Assembly (NCBI RefSeq): GCF_042186555.1
Contig: NC_133328.1
Coordinates: 354,358,250 to 354,422,249 of the forward strand
Direction of reading: 5' to 3'
DNA length: 64,000 nucleotides
Source: Aquarana catesbeiana
Taxonomy: Eukaryota > Chordata > Amphibia > Anura > Ranidae
In this document: one piece after another, positions 24,100 through 33,386 of the stretch
How positions within the stretch are numbered: the first letter of the stretch is position 1
Layout: each line of letters opens with the position of its first letter
Notes under the pieces: generated by a model
The model's input: the letters and a program-made list of their open reading frames with translations, nothing else
Told to the model about the DNA's origin: nothing
The model's database searches: none
Translations under genes and position numbers: made by a program

Positions 24100-24940
24100 C
24101 TTTTCTATCTTATTTTTAAACTGTTCCTTTCATTTTTTTTAATCATTTTTATTGTTATCTCATGGAATGTAAATATCCCCTATGATAGCAATAGTTAGTG
24201 ACAGGTACTCTTTTTTGAAAAAATTGGGGTCTATTAGACCTTAGATCTCTCCTCTGCCCTCAAAGCATCTGACCACACCAAGATCGGTGTGATAAAATGC
24301 TTTCCCAATTTTCCAATGGCGCTGTTTACATCCGACGAAATCTAAGTCATAAAATGCTCGTAGCTTCCGGTTTCTTAGGCCATAGAGATGTTTGGAGCCA
24401 CTCTGGTCTCTGATCAGCTCTATGGCCAGCTGGCTGAATCACCGGCTGCATTCTCAGGTTCCCTGTTGAGACAGGAGAGCCAGAGAAAAACACGGAAGAC
24501 AGTGGGGGGGCATTCCCTCCCACTGCTTGTAAAAGCAGTCCAGAGGCTAATTAGCCACTAGGATTGCTTTTACATGAAAGCCGACCACTGGCTGAAAAGA
24601 ATGATACCAAGATGATACCTAAACCTGCAGGCATCATTCTGGTATAACCACTCAAAGTCATGAATGGCATACCTGAAGACATAAAAATGGTTAACAATAA
24701 AACACAGTAAACGGTAAAGCATAAAAAATTGCATACCTGAAAAGAAAACATGATAAAACATAATAACAATAAAACATTGCAGAATAGAATACAGTAAAAA
24801 AGAGCAGAACAATAGAGAGAGAATAGAGAGAGAGAACAATAAAATGACAACTATTTTTTTTATTTTATATATATATTTTTTTTTTATACACTTTTTTTTG
24901 TAACTAACTTTTGTAACTGTAACCGGTTCCAGGTTCGGGT
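24100..24940. other. piggyBac element, conserved 3' UTR segment
   Basis: Closely matches 60150-60720 and 61800-62090 of the second element. Begins with a T-run at 24070-24098 and ends in A/T-rich sequence with GAGAGAGAATAGAGAGAGAG. No gene. Confidence 0.6.
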
Positions 24941-24949
24941 CTCTCAAAA

Positions 24950-25340
24950 TGCGATGGCATCTTGGGAGACCCTGTGAAAGTGTGCCTAGTCTGTGCAATG
25001 CTGTACCCTACGCTAATACTCAACTAGTGAATGGTAGCGTTCAAAACATTCACCAATGCAAAGACCAGGATTGTCAGGACAGGAGGGACAATAATAGCGG
25101 GTGTCACACCTATATCCGCGCTTGCTGCAGACACAACATCTTTTTTGGGGGGGTTAGTTGGGTAGGGGTACTCGGGAGGACATAAAGAAAATGCCTCTCA
25201 TGCAGCCGACTGCATTTGGTTGGGGATGTGAATGGGGGAAGTACGGGCGCTGCAGAAGTGGTGGGTTCCCAATTAGGATTGGCGAATGCTGCAGGAAGGG
25301 CACTATGGGCACGACGGGCCTGTGTTTGTCTTCTTGGTGG
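24950..25340 (-). pseudogene. piggyBac transposase remnant with core deleted
   Basis: Two separate pieces of the transposase are fused. The N-terminal part (about 25330-25215, SALPAAFANPNWEPTTSAA) joins directly to the C-terminal part (RLHERHFLYVL, then the Cys-rich terminus down to about 24960). The same two sequences lie more than 1 kb apart in the full-length copy at 62185-63962. The entire catalytic domain with its three aspartates is absent, so this copy could only have moved in trans. Confidence 0.82.
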
Positions 25341-25460
25341 CAGCGGGAAACTACTTGTGCTTGCCACCTCACCAGCTTGAACTGCACTTATGGGACTAGC
25401 CACGTCACCAAGTGTTACTGCAGTGCTGGTTTGACTACGACCGGGGTGTACTAGGCTGCT

Positions 25461-26182
25461 GGTGCTTGCCAGTTCACCAAAATGCTACCAAAAAAAACTG
25501 TTAGCGATCGCAGGGATCAGGCCTGACTCTGCGAATGCTGCAGTTATGCGTTTAGTGTTTTGTAAGTGACAGTGATCAATCGATACTGCACTTAGGTGGG
25601 CTGGGCTGGGCCGGGCGGAGGGGCAAAACGCAGGTGCTAGCAGGTATCTGGGCTGATCCCGCTAACACTGCGGTTTTGGGAACCCTAAACTGCTGGGGAC
25701 GCTAGTACAGATCTGATCGGATCAGATATTGATCCGATCAGATACTATACCACTAAGGGAGGTGTACGGTGCGTGTGTGGGTGTTAGCGGTACTGGCGCT
25801 AACCTGACGCTGCCTGGGGCTGGTGCTTGCCAGTTCACCAAAACGCTACCAAAAAAACTGTTAACGATCGCAGGGATCAGGCCTGACTCTGCGAACGCTG
25901 CAGTTATGCATTTAGTGTTTTGTAAGTGACAGTGATCGATCGATACTGCACTTGGGTGGGCTGGGCCGGGCGGAGGGGCAAAACACAGGTGCTAGCAGGT
26001 ATCTGGGCTGATCCCGCTAACAATGCGTTTTTGGGAACCCTAAACTGCTAGGGACGCTAGTATAGATCTGATCGGATCAGATATTGATCCGATCAGATAC
26101 TATACCACTAAGGGAGGCGTATGCTGCATGCGTGGGTGTTAGCGGTACTGGTGCTAATCTGACACTGTCTGGGGCGATGCAT
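25461..26182. repeat. Tandem duplication, 361-bp unit, two copies
   Basis: The motif GGTGCTTGCCAGTTCACC recurs at 25461 and 25822, and the following 360 bases repeat closely. Each unit carries a perfect 14-bp inverted pair, ATCTGATCGGATCA / TGATCCGATCAGAT, separated by 5 bases. Confidence 0.88.
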
Positions 26183-27045
26183 ATCACCGCCGGGCTTCAG
26201 GGGGCTAAACCTTTATTAGGTAATAAACGACGGGTGCCCTGACACTATAAAAAATAAACGAACTAACCAGCGTCACCCGTAACGTTATAGAGTGATCAGT
26301 GGTGAAAGGGTTAACTAGGGGGCAATCAAGGGGTTAAAACCTTTATTCGGTAGTATATGGGGGTCCCTGACGCTATAAAACACTGACGGCGAACCTATAT
26401 ATTTACCTCCCTAACTAGCGTCACCAGCGACACTAATACAGCGATCAGAAAAATGATCGCTTAGCGACACTGGCGACGGGGGGTGATCAAGGGGTTAAAA
26501 CTTTATTAGGGGGGGTTGGGGGGTACCCTGGACCTAAAGGGGGCTAACCCTAACTGCCCTAACACACTAACTGTCACAAACTGACCCCATGCAGTAATCA
26601 GAAAAAAAAAAAAACAACTGCTTGGTGTCAGTGTGACGGGGGGGAGGGGTGATCGGGGGGTAATCGGGGGGGATCGGGGGTATAATGTATGCCTGGCATG
26701 TTCTACTGTGTGTGTGTGTTGTGCACTCACATCCCAGTCTTCTCTCCTCGGCGCTCGAACAGAAAATGCCGAGCCGAGGAGAGATGACATCATTTCCTCT
26801 GCCTCTGTGTACAATACAGAGGCAGGGAAATGATTTGATTGGCCAGGAGCGATCGCAAGGGGGGCCAAGAATGGATGGCTCCCCCCTCACCACCGATCAC
26901 CGGGGAGGATTTACCGACCGCCGAAGGCACTGGGGGGTCCGATCGGACCCCCCACCCGCGGGCAGGCAAGGACGTACCTGTAAGTCCTTTTGCCTGCCCG
27001 TGCCATTCTGCCGACGTACATCGTTGTGCGGCGGTCGGCAACTGG
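26183..27045. other. piggyBac element, right terminal region
   Basis: GC-rich and G-run-rich non-coding sequence running to the right end. It holds several AACTAGCGTCACC / GGGGTTAA-type short repeats. Short frames here lack any domain. Confidence 0.5.
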
Positions 27046-27049
27046 TTAA

Positions 27050-27660
27050 TAAAGGACTTGTTAAAAACTATTTACATGACACTTTTTTGGGGGGTGACTG
27101 GGTAGGGGTATTATGTACCCCATACTCATTACCATGGGGGGTTGGGATCTGGGCATCCCCTTGTTAAAGGGGACTTCTAGATTCCAATAAACACCCCACT
27201 TTCAGACCCTCACAACCACAGACCAGGATTGTGGGGAAGAGGCCCTTGTTCCCATCAACATGGGGACAAGGTGCTTTGGGGCAGGAGGCATTCACCCCCT
27301 ATGTTGAGGGCATGTGGCCTGGTATGGTTCAGGAGGGGGGGTGCTCGCTATCCCCCCTTTCCTGACCTGCCAGGCTGCATGTTCGGATAAGGGTCTGGTA
27401 TGGACTTTTGGGGAGCCCCATGCCATTTTTTTTTATTTTGGCGTGCGGTCCCCCCTCAAAATTTATACCAGACCCTTCGATCTGGTATGGTCTTGGGAGG
27501 GACCCCATGTCGGTTTGTTTTTTTGGCGTGGGGATTCCTCCCAAGATCCATGCCAGACCCAAAGGGCCTGGTACAGATTGAGGGGCAACCCAAACCGTTT
27601 TTTCTTTTATAAATTTGGTGTGAGGTTTCATCCATACCAGAACCAAAGGAATTGTTTTGA
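27050..27660. repeat. Relic of one arm of the foldback element
   Basis: Parallels the right arm of the 6852-9821 element from about 8690 to 9300. In the same order it has AATAAAGGA, a GGGGTA / TACCCC block, CATCAACATGGGGACAAGGTG, the TTGAGGGCATGTGGCCTGGTA segment, and CCATACCAGACC hairpin units ending near 27640. Only one arm is present. Confidence 0.75.
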
Positions 27661-28945
27661 TTGATCAAAGGACAAGTCAAACTCATCTCAAAGTTGGATC
27701 AAAATCTGATCCTGTTCATTAAAGTCAATGGAAGTTGACTTGGAGAAGACAGATGGGGTCCAAATAGCACGATACCAGATAGTAGGGGGTACTGTAATTT
27801 GTATTGTTGATTCCTAAAAGATCATATTTGTATATTTCTAATTAGGGGCTGGATGAGATAGCAGGTTATAAATGTAAGAGATCTCCTTAGTCTTGTTGGA
27901 TATCTGGTTGCAGAATAAGAGTGGATATTTGGATATGGTTTCAGTAGTTATGGAAAAGGAGGAGAGGATATAGCAAACTCTGTGTTATATGTAGAAGTCC
28001 TTACTGGAGAGATTGTAGGAAGCATAAGGATCATTCAAGAGGATTGCTCTATGGCTTTCCAAGCCACAACAATAGCATTGACTGTAGGAAGAAAAGAGTG
28101 AGTTGGGTGATGTTCAAGCTGCAAGGAGTAGACAATGATCTTGAATGAGTGCAGTGGATTCAACTTGGAGCCATGAAGTGGTAGGGTGGGGGGACCATAA
28201 CCATTTTGTTTGGTTCAGTAGAACCGCTCTGTAATATAACTTGATATTGGGGGCCCCAAGTCTAGCAAGGGCTCTGGGTATACTTATGCCCTTTCTGAGT
28301 CAAGAAAAATCAGCAGAGAAGGCATTTGACAATGTTCAGCCCAGTGGATGAGATCAATGAATGCCATCATCTGATGCCTGATGGGGGATAAAGCCTATTA
28401 GGTCTGGATGTATAAGGTGGGGCATGTGTTGAGCTGCTAATTGTTTGGCGTATGATTTAATATCTGTATTGAGTAAAGAAATGGGGCGGTAGTTAGCCGG
28501 ATCATGAGGGGGCATGCCTGGCTTGTGGATGGTAGTGACAACAGCCTCAAGCAACTTAGTTAGAATATCTCCAGTGTTTAAGAATCTATTGAGAGAATTA
28601 CATATTGTAGATGGAGTATAGGTTGTTTTGCAATATTCATTGCTAAAGCCATCTGGCCCTGGAGCTTTGTGAGGGGAGGACTTTATTAGCTGCCTGAAGT
28701 TCTTGATGTGAAAATGGTTGAGAAAGGGCTTCTAATTGGGTAGACGTCAAAGAGGGTAGTTGTAGTGGGGACAAAAAGGCCTGGATTAATGATTGGGTAG
28801 GTTGGAAATCGATGGGAGAGAGATGCAGGTTATATAGCTGTGAGTAAAAGGAGCAAAAACAGTTGACAATGAGATTGAGTTCCAATCTCAATTTGCAAAG
28901 TTCAGCAGAGTTAGTGTCTGAAGGGTCTATTTTATTATGGGTTTC

Positions 28946-29547
28946 TGTAAGGGCTTACCTTGGTTGTCCATAGTGCAGAGATGTATGCTCACCCTTGCAA
29001 TTACACACAGCACATGGTAAAAAGGTAAAAGGCTACCTGGGCTGTGAATCTGTGCAAGGGGGCTTGACAGGGAATATACCAAAGGATTGTTGAGATGAAT
29101 TCATAGTCAGGGAAATCCAGAAGTCAGAGTTAACAATGAACGGAGCCATGGTCAGAAGCCGGGTCAGTCTTGGAACACTGCAACTTTAAAACAGGAACAC
29201 AGAAACACAGAAACAGGAACACAGGCACCTTTGGCAATACAAGAGACAATGAACTGACACAGCCCTTATATTGAGGCAGTGTTTTATACCCAGCTGATTA
29301 GATAAACTGCTTCAGCTGAACCAGGAGTGACAGATACTAATTTCAAAGCAAGATCCAGAATATAGCCCTCAGTGCTGTATGCAGAACAAGGCATAGCTGG
29401 AAACCAGGCTGAATAAGGAACTGAGGTGTGGCTCAGAGGCAATACAACAGTAACAATAGACAGAAATTCATGGGTTCAATACCTCCTTGAGCAACTTGGG
29501 GCGTGACCACGTCTGGCCGTTTGCATGGCATGGTAGGGACCGTGACA
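28946..29547 (-). repeat. 3' LTR of the gag-only Gypsy element
   Basis: On the minus strand it begins TGTCACGGTCCC and ends CCCTTACA, giving TG...CA ends. It holds a TATAAAACACTG promoter-like motif. It is 602 bp, about 21 bp longer than the other copy because of an extra ACACAGAAACAGGA-type short repeat. Confidence 0.88.
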
Positions 29548-29691
29548 GTTTTCCCCCTTAGAAACACCCTCTGGGCATGAACAGGTAGTTTGTCATAGGC
29601 ATCCATACCATATGTACCAACAGTGGTGTTAGAAGACTTTTCCTTATTCCCTTTAGGCATTGTTGCTTTTGAAGTGCTTGCAGGGGAGACA

Positions 29692-30813
29692 TTAGTTGCT
29701 AGAAAAGAAAATCTCCAGTTCCAGCTTACAGACTATGGTGCAATTCGAGGCATACGTGCAGTCAGATGGTAGAACTTCCTTGGCAGGATAAGATGATGTT
29801 ACTGCACTTACCACTATGGAGCTTTGGATAACTACAGGAAATGGTTTGTTGTCAGAAGGTTGAATAGTTGCTTCTAGACCAGAACATAGGAGCTTCTCAG
29901 GGGTATTGGTTACATATTCTTGAGAGATACCGGTATCATTAACCACCGTAGCCTGGGTACCCACTTGTGTCATTGAATGTGGACAGGTCTTACAGCAACC
30001 TTGGCAGTTTACAGGCTGATACTTGAAGATCCTTTGGGCGAGGTGGGCGAGTTGGGCAGAGAGAGATAAAGTTTCCTCTTCCTCCACAATAGAAACAAAG
30101 ACCATAGCCTCTCCTCCGCTCTCTTTCACCTTTAGACAGTTTGGACCCAATGGCCCCGATCTCCATGGGTTCCACATCTTCAGGGTAGGTGTGTGTATAT
30201 ACTCAAGAGCGCCTAGACTTTGTGGATTTAAAGCTTCATGGCTTGGCACGTACTGGAAAGGCTTGGAGTCATATCTGTAGAAGGTATTCCCGTGCCTGGG
30301 TACCCGTAGGCCATGTGAACTAGGAGCAGACTTGGGAACCCTGATTTTCTTTGAAACTGTAATGTGAGAGTGGAGAGCAAACATGAATGCTTCCCAGCTG
30401 TCCAAGACTGGACTCCTTTCCTGTAGTAGCTGATGAGCCCATGTTTTGATTCGCCCAGGGAGCAGGTTGATGGTAGCGTGAACCTTTATATAATCGGTGG
30501 CATATGACCTAGGCTTAAGAGCAAACAACAGCTCGCAATCCATCCTAAAATACAAGAAGGAAGCACGGTTACCATCAAACCTCTCTGGCATCACAACAAA
30601 TGGTTCAGGACATGCTGGTTCCGGGGCTGGGCGTACTGTAGTTTTAAACAACCGGACTTCTTGTTGCAGCTCAAAAACCATCTGGCCCAGGCTGGAGACT
30701 TGCTGAGCAAGGGAGGTGAGTATCTTGTACATCTCTGCAGACTCCATGACAGTCAGTTCATTAAGTAAGGGCTTACCTTGGCTGGAGTCCATAGTGCAGA
30801 GATGTATGCTCAC
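29692..30813 (-). pseudogene. Gypsy gag (capsid-like) gene, frameshifted
   Basis: Gag forms the particle that packages element RNA. The frame has an N-terminal coiled coil (LAQQVSSLGQMVFELQQEV). A Retrotrans_gag capsid region follows: PERFDGNRASFLYFRMDCEL, NLLPGRIKTWAHQLLQE, then LDSWEAFMFAL. The zinc knuckle is in another frame near 30112-30070 (LCFYCGGRGNFISLCP), so a frameshift lies around 30300. The knuckle histidine is replaced by asparagine. The likely start is MDSSQGKP inside the LTR, or MESAEMYK just after it. The family resembles the sushi-ichi/Mart-type gags from which mammalian gag-derived genes arose; that link is from family knowledge. Confidence 0.82.
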
Positions 30814-31344
30814 CCTTTCAAATACACACAGCCCATGGTAACAAGATAAAAGGCTACCTGGGCTGTGAATCTGTGCATGGGGGCATGACAGGGACTATAC
30901 CAAAGGATTGTCGAGATGAAGTCGTAGTCAGGGATTCCAGAAGTCAGAGTTAACGATGAACGGAGCCAGGGTCAGAAGCCGGGGTCAGTCTTGGTACACT
31001 GCAACTTGAAAACAAGAACACAGGAACCTTTGGCAATAGAAGAGACAATGAACTGACACAGCCCTCAGAGTGAGGCAGTGTTTTATACCCAGCTGATTAG
31101 ATAAACTGCCTCAGCTGAACCAGGAGTTACAGATACTAATTGCAAAGCAAGATCCAGAATACAGCCCTCAGTGCTGCATGCAGAACAAGGCATAGCTGTA
31201 AACCAGGCTGAATAATGAACTGAGGTGTGGCTCAGAGGCAATACACCAGAACAGTAAACAGAAAGTCATGGGTTCAATACTTCCTTGAGCCACTTGGGTG
31301 TGATCACGCCTGGCTGTTTGCATGGCACGGTAGGGACCGTGACA
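30764..31344 (-). repeat. 5' LTR of the gag-only Gypsy element
   Basis: Direct copy of the LTR at 28946-29547. Its inner boundary reads AGTAAGGG where the other copy has TGTAAGGG, one substitution in the terminal dinucleotide. The ATG of the longer gag frame and a CAAGGTAAGCC splice-donor-like site fall within the last 30 bases. Confidence 0.85.
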
Positions 31345-31381
31345 GTTTCTGGCATTTGTAATGCAGTCTAGCAAAGAATAT

Positions 31382-32096
31382 TGTCAGGAAAGGATTCATC
31401 CGCTGGTAAGATATATCGTTTGGCATGCAGTACTGGGGTCCACCAGCAGGTGTCTCCTGGCAGTGTTGAACTGTCGGGAGAATATTTCCCTGCTGGTGTC
31501 ATTTCATCTTTTGGCCGCAGTACTGACGTCCACCAGCGGATGGATCCTGGCAGTATGGAGCAGACAACACCTGCGCTCAGGTGTGACTTGAAGTCAATCA
31601 CAGTCAGTCCTATAAATACCCGGCAAGCCCTCATATGCTTGCCTTGGTATCTCTCTCCTTGAGCCCTGACCTTGTTTGCCTGTTACCCAATCCTGAGCCT
31701 GCATCTGACCTTGTGCCCGAGCTTATCCTGACCCGATCCCTTCTGTGTTCCTGTACCCTTCAGCCTGATCCATCTCCTCTCTGTCCTGTTGGTTCCCTGT
31801 CCCTCATTTACTGATCTTCCTGTGTATGACCTTGGCTTGGCTAAACGTTTATGTCTCTGGTATATCCCTTGTTCTTGCTGACCTGCTGTGTATGACCCTG
31901 GCCTGGCTGACATCTGTGATTCCGGTATTGCCCCTTGCTGTAGATACTATTGTTTGTAGTGGGTTTGTTGTGTTGGTGTTGCACTGTTTGTATTTCCTGA
32001 ATTATCACCTATTTTAATAAATATCACTATTCACTTACATGTGTTTTGGGTTATCTCTGTGCAGTCCACACAGTCTGGTCTACTAGTCTCCTGACA
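31382..32096 (+). mobile_element. Solo LTR (Gypsy-type) with AATAT target duplication
   Basis: Begins TGTCAGGAAAGG and ends CTCCTGACA, with perfect AATAT direct repeats at 31377-31381 and 32097-32101. A TATAAATACCC promoter-like motif lies at about 31611 and AATAAATATC near 32014, so the LTR reads on the plus strand. It differs in sequence from the LTRs next door. No internal region remains, as expected after recombination between two LTRs. Confidence 0.92.
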
Positions 32097-33386
32097 AATA
32101 TATGGGTAAATTACATTTTCTCTTCTCCTGGGCACCTAATTTCAGCAGGATTCCCCAAGTGACTGACTTGTGGGCATTCCAAAGAGTGGTGAAGTTAGCG
32201 ACAGAACAAGAGTTATAAGTGAAGAAATCTCAGACGTGAACCTGGGGAGAGGGATGGATGTGGGTGTGTGGTCAGACCACGTGATTACTCCTATAAGGAG
32301 CCAGATATTCAATGCAGCAGCACTTTAGAGGTCAGAAACAGGTCGATACTCGAATATGTTTTCTGAGAGTTGGAGTAAAAGGAGAAGTCCCTCTCGGTGC
32401 CATGCTGACATCTCCAGGGATCATGAAGATTTTCCAGTAATAGGAAGGAGGACAAGGCAGTGGATCTCTTTCTCTTATTGCTGGATGTATCTAGAGAGGG
32501 GTCTACTACCTCATTAAAGTTCCTGCATATGATAATTTGGTCTTTAGGGTAGTGTTGTATATTTTTGCATAATGGATTTGTAGAAGGATTTCTGATGAGT
32601 ATTCTGTACATAGATATTTGCAATGATCAATGAGCTATTATTGAAGGATGCTGACAGAATTAAGAACCTGACAGAGGGGTCTTGTTCAACATGGAACCAA
32701 AGGAGACCAAAGAATGTATCACACTCATTACCCCTTTCACTTTCTTATTATCTTGAGAGAGAAAACAATGAGGGAAAAGTTTGTGAGTGCATTGGGGTAG
32801 CTTAGTAGATGAAAAATCGGTTTCTTGGACACATAGTATATCAGAGCATTGAGAAATTGCTTCACACCATAGGAGGGAATGTTAAATGGGCTATTGAGAC
32901 CCTGAGCATTAATGCCCCCTACACATGATCGGACATTGATCGGAAATTCCAACAACAAAATCCATGGATTTTTTCAGACGGATGTTGGCTCAAACTTGTT
33001 TTGCGTACACACGGTCGCACAAAGTTGTCTGAATTTCCGCTCGATAAGAACGCGGTGACGTACACCATATATGACGAGATTAGAAAGGACCAGTTCAGAA
33101 CCAAGCGCGGCACCCTTTGGGCTCCTTTTGCTAATCTCGTGTTAGTAAAAGTTTGGTGAGAGACGATTCGCGCTTTTTCAGACTCGTGGTTTTCAGATCG
33201 TTTTCTGCTGTTCATTTTGTGCTTGTGGGTTTGTATCTGCTCTTCAGTGCATGCAGCAAGCTACACGTGACTCAGTCATTGTGTTTTTGTTCATTGGTTA
33301 CTGTTTTTCAGGTCACTCTTCACAGGCCTTGCTGTTCTTCAGTGCGTTCTGTTAGTGCGTTCTGAGCAGCCGACTGTTTTCTAGCC

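Larger units (their letters stand above)
21978..27045 (-). mobile_element. piggyBac-type element, internally deleted
   Basis: TTAA at 21974-21977 and 27046-27049 bounds an element starting CCACTTCAGCCCCGG and ending GCAACTGG. Between the ends lie a large inverted subrepeat (22443-23470), a conserved long 3' UTR (23480-24940), a transposase remnant read on the minus strand (24950-25330) and a tandem duplication (25461-26182). Module order matches the longer element from 57313, so both belong to one family. The core of the transposase is deleted here. Confidence 0.85.
28946..31344 (-). mobile_element. Ty3/Gypsy-type LTR element, gag-only
   Basis: Two direct LTRs (28946-29547 and 30764-31344) bracket about 1.2 kb with a gag gene and no protease, RT or integrase. 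A GTTTC target duplication flanks it (28941-28945 and 31345-31349). A polypurine tract next to the 3' LTR reads AAGGGGGAAAAC on the minus strand (29548-29559). All marks of LTR integration are present, but the element depended on a partner for pol functions. Confidence 0.9.
27690..32935 (-). pseudogene. L1 ORF2 (third LINE), split by LTR insertions
   Basis: Read leftwards. The endonuclease begins at about 32930 (INAQGLNSPF) and continues to about 32270 (IICRNFNEVVDPSLDTSS, then SIDLFLTSKVLL). After the solo LTR and the Gypsy element it resumes at 28940 with the pre-RT region (FYSQLYNLHL), then the RT start (PANYRPISLLNTDIKSYAKQ, LIGFIPHQASD) near 28500-28370. The RT catalytic YADD part appears deleted near 28290, after which a C-terminal segment (RLGAPNIKLYYRAVLL) follows. 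Numerous stops. It is the host sequence for the nested elements between 28941 and about 40060. Confidence 0.85.

Noticed and set aside
26506..27167. Frames of 83-160 codons near the right end of the first piggyBac-type element
   Set aside because: Multiple overlapping frames on both strands in GC-rich non-coding sequence with no conserved motifs.
29692..30813. 373-codon frame as a possible host (domesticated gag) gene
   Set aside because: It lies between two LTRs with a target duplication, and the zinc knuckle is in another frame with a lost histidine, so it is a broken element gene rather than a host gene.
28941..32101. Endogenous retrovirus
   Set aside because: No envelope, protease, RT or integrase was seen; gag type and LTRs fit Ty3/Gypsy retrotransposons.
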